Under the pieces are notes generated by a model that was given only the letters and a program-made list of their open reading frames with translations, did no database searches and was not told the origin of the DNA. The position numbers were made by a program, and so were the translations under genes. Source: an uncultured Pelosinus sp. (GTDB lineage: Bacteria; Bacillota; Negativicutes; UMGS1260). Taken from it: a stretch of 9,359 bases of DNA. The DNA is taken from positions 1 through 9,359 of the forward strand of contig URQW01000100.1 of assembly GCA_900550105.1 (NCBI GenBank). Reading direction: 5' to 3'. Of the stretch, positions 6,087 through 9,359 are shown piece after piece. How positions within the stretch are numbered: position 1 is the first letter of the stretch; each line of letters opens with the position of its first letter.

Positions 6087-7838
6087 TTATTGCAAAAAAG
6101 CCGATAATTTCTCTTTTTTTATGTCTTCCCCTTGCCATGGAATCACGGCCATAGAACCAGCAGAAATCTCATCCACCTTATTCAGCCAAGGAATCTCATT
6201 TTGCGCTTTTGTTTTTAGCAAGGGACTTTGTGTGTGAGTCATGAGCAGACTCGCATTCATCACCCACCATTTGTTATGAATTCCGGCCCGCACTAAATCA
6301 TCGCGAAGACGCATGGCTTCATAAACTGGCGTAGCTTCCGGCAATGTAACAATCACCACTTCAGTCTCTTGCTCATCGCGTAAACGCGGCAGAAGTTTTT
6401 TTACCGACTCTGGTACATCGCCATGAGTCCGCTCTACCTCTTTATGATAACTCTGTGTTGCATCAAGGAGCAATAAGGTGTGACCTGTTGGCGCTGTATC
6501 AATAACGACAATCTGATCATCTGCTTTATCAACAAGTTCAGCAAAGGCGCGAAATACGGCAATTTCCTGGGTGCAAGGAGAACGCAGATCCTCTTCTATA
6601 TAAGCAATATCCTCTTCTTTCATCGTTTGCCGTGCTGTAGCCAGTACTTCTTCCGTATATTTTCGTAATTCTTCTTGCTCATCAATGTGACTGATTGTAA
6701 CGCCTGGCTGCTCTGTCATAACAAAGTCGAGATGGTTTGCCGGATCTGTTGTCGTTAGATGCACCTTCGCGCCTTTTTGCGCCAAGCCTAGCGCAATGAT
6801 AGCTGCTAACGTAGTTTTGCCGACCCCGCCTTTGCCCATGGTGAAAATCACACGCTTACCGCTTTGATAAAGATCCTCTACTAAAACTTTTACTGTGGCA
6901 AGCTTGGATGGATTCAGCGTATAAGGTTTCGTTTCCTGATGATCCTCTTGAAACAGCAAACGAATATTATCAATTCCGGTGAGATTATAAGAGCGGAGCG
7001 GAATTTGATAGGTAGCAATATTTTGTAAAGTAACAGGAATTGAATCTAGAGCCGCCTGTTGTTTACGCTGCAGTTGGTAGGCGATTTCATCATTGGCACT
7101 CTCTTGCTCCAGAACACCATTAATGATCAGCAGTTGATTTTCTACGCCTAACTCTTTTAATTCCTTCGACGCACGCGCGGCTTCGGCCAGCGGCGAATTT
7201 TCCGGTCTGGCAACAAGCACCAGCGTTGTCAAATTACCATCGGCCAAAGTCTTTACAGCCTGCTTATAAACTTCTTTTTTACTTTCTAGACCCGATAGTT
7301 GACCTAAACAGGACGCGCCATGCGTATTTTCACTAATAAAATTGCTCCAGGCCGAAGGCAATTGCAGCATGCGCAAGGTATGTCCGGTCGGCGCTGTATC
7401 GAAGAGAATGTAATCATAAAGAGCTTGTGTCTTGGTATCCGTAATAAAGTGCGAGAACTCATTAAATGCGGCAATTTCCACCGTGCAGGACCCAGATAAC
7501 TGTTCTTCCATATTCTTAATTACGCTCGCTGGCAGTTTCCCTTTATAAGGAGCGATCACGGATTCGCGATATTCCCGCGCCGCTTCTTCCGGATTTAAAT
7601 TTGCTACGATAAGATTAGGGACTTCAGGAATCTCTGTTCCCTTTCCATTTAAGTCCATGCCAAAAACATCTTGCAAATTCGAAGCTGGATCAGTACTAAT
7701 AAGCAATACTTTTTTCCCTTGATCCGCTAAAGTAACAGCCGTAGCACAGGCGGCAGAAGTTTTCCCCACGCCGCCCTTTCCGGTAAAGAATAAATATTTA
7801 GTCAACGTAATCGCTTCTACGCAAAAAGACGGATACAT
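6087..7838 (-). CDS. arsA: ArsA, arsenite/antimonite-stimulated ATPase (583 aa)
   Basis: The start at 7838 has AGGAGG eight bases upstream and gives 583 residues, the length of the classical plasmid-borne ArsA; the frame stays open further upstream only because it overlaps arsD. Two homologous halves are present. A1 has P-loop GKGGVGKT (20-27) and DTAPTGHT (147-154); A2 has GKGGVGKT (335-342) and DTAPTGHT (447-454). The metalloid-site cysteines are visible as SGSCTVEIAAF (C118), SCLGQLSG (C177) and SPCTQEIAVF (C422). ArsA binds As(III)/Sb(III) and hydrolyses ATP to power the ArsB or Acr3 pump at the membrane. It follows arsD by 25 bp and should receive metalloid from it. Nothing looks broken. 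Its usual pump partner is not encoded in the window. Confidence 0.97.
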   Translation of the reverse strand: MYPSFCVEAITLTKYLFFTGKGGVGKTSAACATAVTLADQGKKVLLISTDPASNLQDVFGMDLNGKGTEIPEVPNLIVANLNPEEAAREYRESVIAPYKGKLPASVIKNMEEQLSGSCTVEIAAFNEFSHFITDTKTQALYDYILFDTAPTGHTLRMLQLPSAWSNFISENTHGASCLGQLSGLESKKEVYKQAVKTLADGNLTTLVLVARPENSPLAEAARASKELKELGVENQLLIINGVLEQESANDEIAYQLQRKQQAALDSIPVTLQNIATYQIPLRSYNLTGIDNIRLLFQEDHQETKPYTLNPSKLATVKVLVEDLYQSGKRVIFTMGKGGVGKTTLAAIIALGLAQKGAKVHLTTTDPANHLDFVMTEQPGVTISHIDEQEELRKYTEEVLATARQTMKEEDIAYIEEDLRSPCTQEIAVFRAFAELVDKADDQIVVIDTAPTGHTLLLLDATQSYHKEVERTHGDVPESVKKLLPRLRDEQETEVVIVTLPEATPVYEAMRLRDDLVRAGIHNKWWVMNASLLMTHTQSPLLKTKAQNEIPWLNKVDEISAGSMAVIPWQGEDIKKEKLSAFLQ

Positions 7839-7863
7839 AATGAGCGCCTCCTCAGATTGAAAC

Positions 7864-8235
7864 TTAACAACATCCACCGCTGCAGCAGCAACCGCCATCA
7901 TCTTTTTCTTGTGACTCAGACGGGGCATCTAATTCAATGCCTGACCATGCGACAAATTCAGCATCAGTCGGATAAAGACGTGTTTTTTTCACTTCACCAT
8001 CTACGAGAGTGATTGGTAAAACCTCAGCTTCTTCTTTTAGCAATAACTCATTAACTTTCTGATAAGAAATGAAGGCTTGCGGTTGATTGGCTAGGCCAAA
8101 TCGAGTAATATCGGCTCCCTTGGCTGTTAAATTTTTAATGGTAGTTGCCACTCGCAGCAGCTCTTTGTCAATACTGGGACCGCAAATCCCAGTTTCGCAG
8201 CACATGGCAGGATCAAAAATTTCAATTTTACTCAT
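7864..8235 (-). CDS. arsD: ArsD, arsenic metallochaperone (123 aa)
   Basis: The sequence opens MSKIEIFDPAMCCETGICG. Two adjacent ATGs are possible (8238 and 8235). The second is preferred because it is eight bases from GGGAG and puts the cysteines at C12, C13 and C18, the positions of the As(III) site in well-studied ArsD. The fold is thioredoxin-like, and the TRFGLANQPQAF stretch is typical. The C-terminus is a cysteine cluster, GGCCCSGGCC, giving C116-C118 and C122-C123, comparable to the extra vicinal pairs of long ArsD forms. ArsD carries As(III), probably taken from cytosolic thiols, to ArsA and raises its affinity for the metalloid; it may also repress weakly. It lies between arsR and arsA, with a 25-bp gap to arsA. 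Confidence 0.96.
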   Translation of the reverse strand: MSKIEIFDPAMCCETGICGPSIDKELLRVATTIKNLTAKGADITRFGLANQPQAFISYQKVNELLLKEEAEVLPITLVDGEVKKTRLYPTDAEFVAWSGIELDAPSESQEKDDGGCCCSGGCC

Positions 8236-8279
8236 CATAATCGCTCCCTTTTCTTTGATATATATTTTTATCTTACTAT

Positions 8280-8304
8280 ATCCTATGGATCTTATAATCC
8301 TATG
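8280..8304. promoter_or_regulatory. Direct repeat in the arsR-arsD spacer
   Basis: ATCCTATG occurs at 8280-8287 and 8297-8304, 17 bp apart, inside a longer imperfect tandem repeat. An AT-rich dyad follows (about 8309-8341), containing ATATGCATATTT, which resembles ATATGCAAATAT near the arsR -10. Minus-strand promoter hexamers such as TTGTAT and TAAGAT with a 17-bp spacer can be drawn here. A second metalloid-responsive promoter before arsD is possible but unproven. Confidence 0.3.
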
Positions 8305-8359
8305 TGCTAATATACAAATATATACATATATGCATATTTACATAAACAAGAAAACCAGA

Positions 8360-8378
8360 GGAGCGAAATCGCGCTTCC
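8360..8378 (-). terminator. Weak hairpin after arsR, possible attenuator
   Basis: GGAGCG (8360-8365) pairs with CGCTTCC (8372-8378) with one bulged base around a 6-nt loop. On the minus strand it is followed by TCTGGTTTTCTTGTTT, a U-rich but imperfect tail. It begins 22 bp past the arsR stop. Partial termination here would give more ArsR than ArsD/ArsA. The stem is short, so this is tentative. Confidence 0.35.
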
Positions 8379-8399
8379 GTCCAACCAGTTAGCGCGGTA

Positions 8400-8765
8400 T
8401 CAGGTTTCTGCATCTCGCTCTAAACTTAATATACCGCAATGCAAGGTACTACGCACTTCTCTAAGCTTTTCAATATCTTTCGCATACTCAGGATGCTGCG
8501 CTAAATCTTCGTCTAGAAGCACCTTGATAAACAAGCATTCTGTTAACAGTTGCTCATTAATGCCATAATAGACCCATTGCGCTTTTTTCTCGCTTCGAAT
8601 CAAATCAGCATCGCGTAATTTGGCTAAATGGCGGGATGCATTGGACTGACTACTTTCTAATAAAGCTTCTACTTCACAGACACATAGCATTTCCTGGCGC
8701 AGCAAATTCATCATCCGTAGCCGCGTTTCATCGCCTAAGGCTTTTAAAATTCTTACTAGATCCAT
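8400..8765 (-). CDS. arsR: ArsR, metalloid-responsive ArsR/SmtB-family repressor (121 aa)
   Basis: The winged-helix core is clear: ILKALGDETRLRMMNLL (residues 6-22), MLCVCEVEALL (26-36), then recognition helix SSQSNASRHLAKLRDADLI (38-56) and the wing KKAQWVYYGIN (60-70). CVC gives C28 and C30, the pair that binds As(III) or Sb(III) in the classical 'ELCVCDL' ArsR type. The third cysteine of that type, a few residues on, is absent; C77 and C110 are the only others. ArsR represses its own operon and leaves DNA on binding the metalloid. The ATG is eight bases from GGCGG. It leads the cluster, with arsD 164 bp downstream, under a strong promoter overlapping a palindrome. Confidence 0.95.
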   Translation of the reverse strand: MDLVRILKALGDETRLRMMNLLRQEMLCVCEVEALLESSQSNASRHLAKLRDADLIRSEKKAQWVYYGINEQLLTECLFIKVLLDEDLAQHPEYAKDIEKLREVRSTLHCGILSLERDAET

Positions 8766-8818
8766 GCTGCAAGCCGCCTTTCACAAGTCTTAATAATTAA
8801 TTCTTATATGCAAATATA

Positions 8819-8847
8819 ATCATATTCTATGAATTGGAAAAAGTCAA
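8819..8847 (-). promoter_or_regulatory. arsR promoter, sigma-A type
   Basis: On the minus strand TTGACT (8847-8842) and TATGAT (8824-8819) are exactly 17 bp apart, each one mismatch from consensus. Transcription should start near 8812, leaving a leader of about 47 bases before the arsR ATG. This is the best promoter in the window and would drive the whole ars cluster. Confidence 0.8.
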
Positions 8848-8861
8848 GTTTGACTTTTTCC
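8836..8861. promoter_or_regulatory. Perfect 12-2-12 palindrome over the arsR -35, operator candidate
   Basis: GGAAAAAGTCAA (8836-8847) and its exact complement (8850-8861) flank a 2-bp centre, GT. The -35 TTGACT lies in one arm, so a protein bound here would exclude RNA polymerase. A 12-2-12 dyad is the architecture described for ArsR/SmtB operators. The minus-strand hairpin also ends in TTTTT and could double as a terminator for the 56-residue gene at 8899-9069. The palindrome is certain; its user is inferred. Confidence 0.55.
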
Positions 8862-8898
8862 CTATAACTTTATTACAAGCGATGTATCACTATCGTCT

Positions 8899-9069
8899 TT
8901 AAAGAGGCGCCGCTAACGATATTACTGCCGACAGAGGAATATCATACTTGAAAATAATGCAGAAGATACTCCCGATGATAAATGTTAATAAGATACAAAA
9001 CCCAATCGCAACACTTCCTTGCCAGCTGTATTTCGGCTTATGAGTAAAGTAATCCCCTCTTTGAACCAT
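8899..9069 (-). CDS. Small single-pass membrane protein of unknown function (56 aa)
   Basis: A short frame runs from ATG at 9069 to TAA at 8899, with a perfect AAGGAGG seven bases before the ATG. The N-terminus, MVQRGDYFTHKPKYSWQGS, is charged and aromatic; residues about 19-41 are strongly hydrophobic (IGFCILLTFIIGSIFCIIF) and then KYD, followed by a second, weaker hydrophobic run (IPLSAVISLAAPL). One membrane span with the basic N-terminus inside is likely. I do not recognise the family. It follows the terminator of the Fe-S protein gene, so it probably has its own promoter, and it precedes arsR in the same direction. A link to arsenic is possible only by position. Confidence 0.75.
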   Translation of the reverse strand: MVQRGDYFTHKPKYSWQGSVAIGFCILLTFIIGSIFCIIFKYDIPLSAVISLAAPL

Positions 9070-9145
9070 ACAAAAGCCTCCTTAATTAGCAATCTACATA
9101 AAGTTGCTAAAATAAACTGTTTAATTTTACAACTATCACAAAGAT

Positions 9146-9187
9146 AAAAAGCGATTGATAAACCTTCATTTTACTTTATCAATCGCT
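9146..9187 (-). terminator. Intrinsic terminator of the Fe-S protein gene
   Basis: Arms GCGATTGATAAA (9151-9162) and TTTATCAATCGC (9175-9186) pair perfectly over 12 bp, plus an A-T pair at 9150/9187, around a 12-nt loop. On the minus strand the stem is followed by five U residues (9150-9146). It begins two bases after the Fe-S gene's stop codon. Confidence 0.8.
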
Positions 9188-9188
9188 C

Positions 9189-9359
9189 CTAAAGCAGCTT
9201 AGTTTGTTTACGAGGCTGCGACATGGGACACACGAGACGGCAATTCCAGCAATTCGTTAGCGCATGCCCGCGATCCGATACAGTTGCGACATGACTCCTG
9301 CATCTCATTTGAATGACTGATCCATTGCCAGATAAAGTCTGTGACGGACAAGCATCAAG
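9189..9359 (-). CDS. 4Fe-4S cluster protein, C-terminal 56 residues only
   Basis: The frame is open from the right edge to TAG at 9191-9189. Visible cysteines follow ferredoxin spacing: ACPSQTL (C4 of the fragment), MRCRSHVATV (C20), then NCWNCRLVCPM (C37, C40, C44, a CxxCxxxCP set). The order CP, then a lone C, then CxxCxxxCP resembles the two-cluster domain of epoxyqueuosine-reductase-like (QueG-type) and related Fe-S proteins. It would bind [4Fe-4S] clusters in the cytosol and take part in electron transfer; the reaction is unknown because the catalytic part is outside the window. It ends directly at a terminator, so it is the last gene of its transcript. Fe-S assignment: firm. Subfamily: tentative. 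Confidence 0.75.
   Translation of the reverse strand, partial: LDACPSQTLSGNGSVIQMRCRSHVATVSDRGHALTNCWNCRLVCPMSQPRKQTKLL

Noticed and set aside
6480..6668. 62-codon plus-strand reading frame
   Set aside because: It is antisense to the second ATPase half of arsA and has no recognisable content.
7839..7928. 30-residue N-terminal extension of ArsA
   Set aside because: It is the antisense-free overlap with the arsD tail in another frame. The ATG at 7838 has AGGAGG at ideal distance and gives the standard 583-residue length.
8087..8392. 101-codon plus-strand reading frame
   Set aside because: It is antisense to arsD and then crosses the AT-rich arsR-arsD spacer; the hydrophobic stretch reflects that base composition.

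Overview
The window reads as DNA from a low-GC, Gram-positive-type (Firmicutes) bacterium. The basis is strong AGGAGG-like ribosome-binding sites, AT-rich spacers, hairpin-plus-U-run terminators, one GTG start and consensus sigma-A style promoter hexamers. An anaerobic clostridial or Negativicutes host would fit the Fe-S protein and arsenic genes, but the sequence does not settle this. Every gene I can support lies on the minus strand, so transcription runs from high to low coordinates.

Right end (9359 to about 8870): the C-terminal 56 residues of a cysteine-rich 4Fe-4S protein, followed two bases later by a canonical terminator. Then comes a 56-residue single-pass membrane protein with a perfect ribosome-binding site, which is short and easy to miss.

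Centre right (8861 to 4079): an arsenic gene cluster in the order arsR, arsD, arsA, then a CoA-disulfide-reductase-like flavoprotein fused to a rhodanese domain. A strong promoter (TTGACT, 17 bp, TATGAT) precedes arsR, its -35 lying inside a perfect 12-2-12 palindrome that is a good operator candidate. ArsD (metallochaperone) and ArsA (two-domain ATPase, 583 residues) keep the cysteines expected for As(III)/Sb(III) handling. No ArsB or Acr3 efflux pump is present in the window, so the ATPase's membrane partner must lie elsewhere. A strong terminator closes the cluster.

Centre left (4079 to 2448): a spacer with four copies of a motif of about 20 bp, two of which form a perfect 23-bp-stem hairpin, then a lone metallophosphoesterase with an unusual cysteine-rich tail and its own terminator.

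Left end (2210 to 1): a tightly packed operon of markedly AT-rich genes. It encodes a ribbon-helix-helix regulator, a 393-residue protein with a nuclease-like N-terminus, a 161-residue middle component and the start of a DUF3732-like P-loop ATPase. The last three overlap by four bases (ATGA) and match the layout of ABC-three-component (ABC-3C) predicted conflict systems. A perfect 11-bp dyad sits just upstream of the ribbon-helix-helix gene and looks like an autoregulatory operator. This cassette is the likeliest defence system here; its class has been predicted by comparative genomics, but the regulator and operator arrangement deserves attention.
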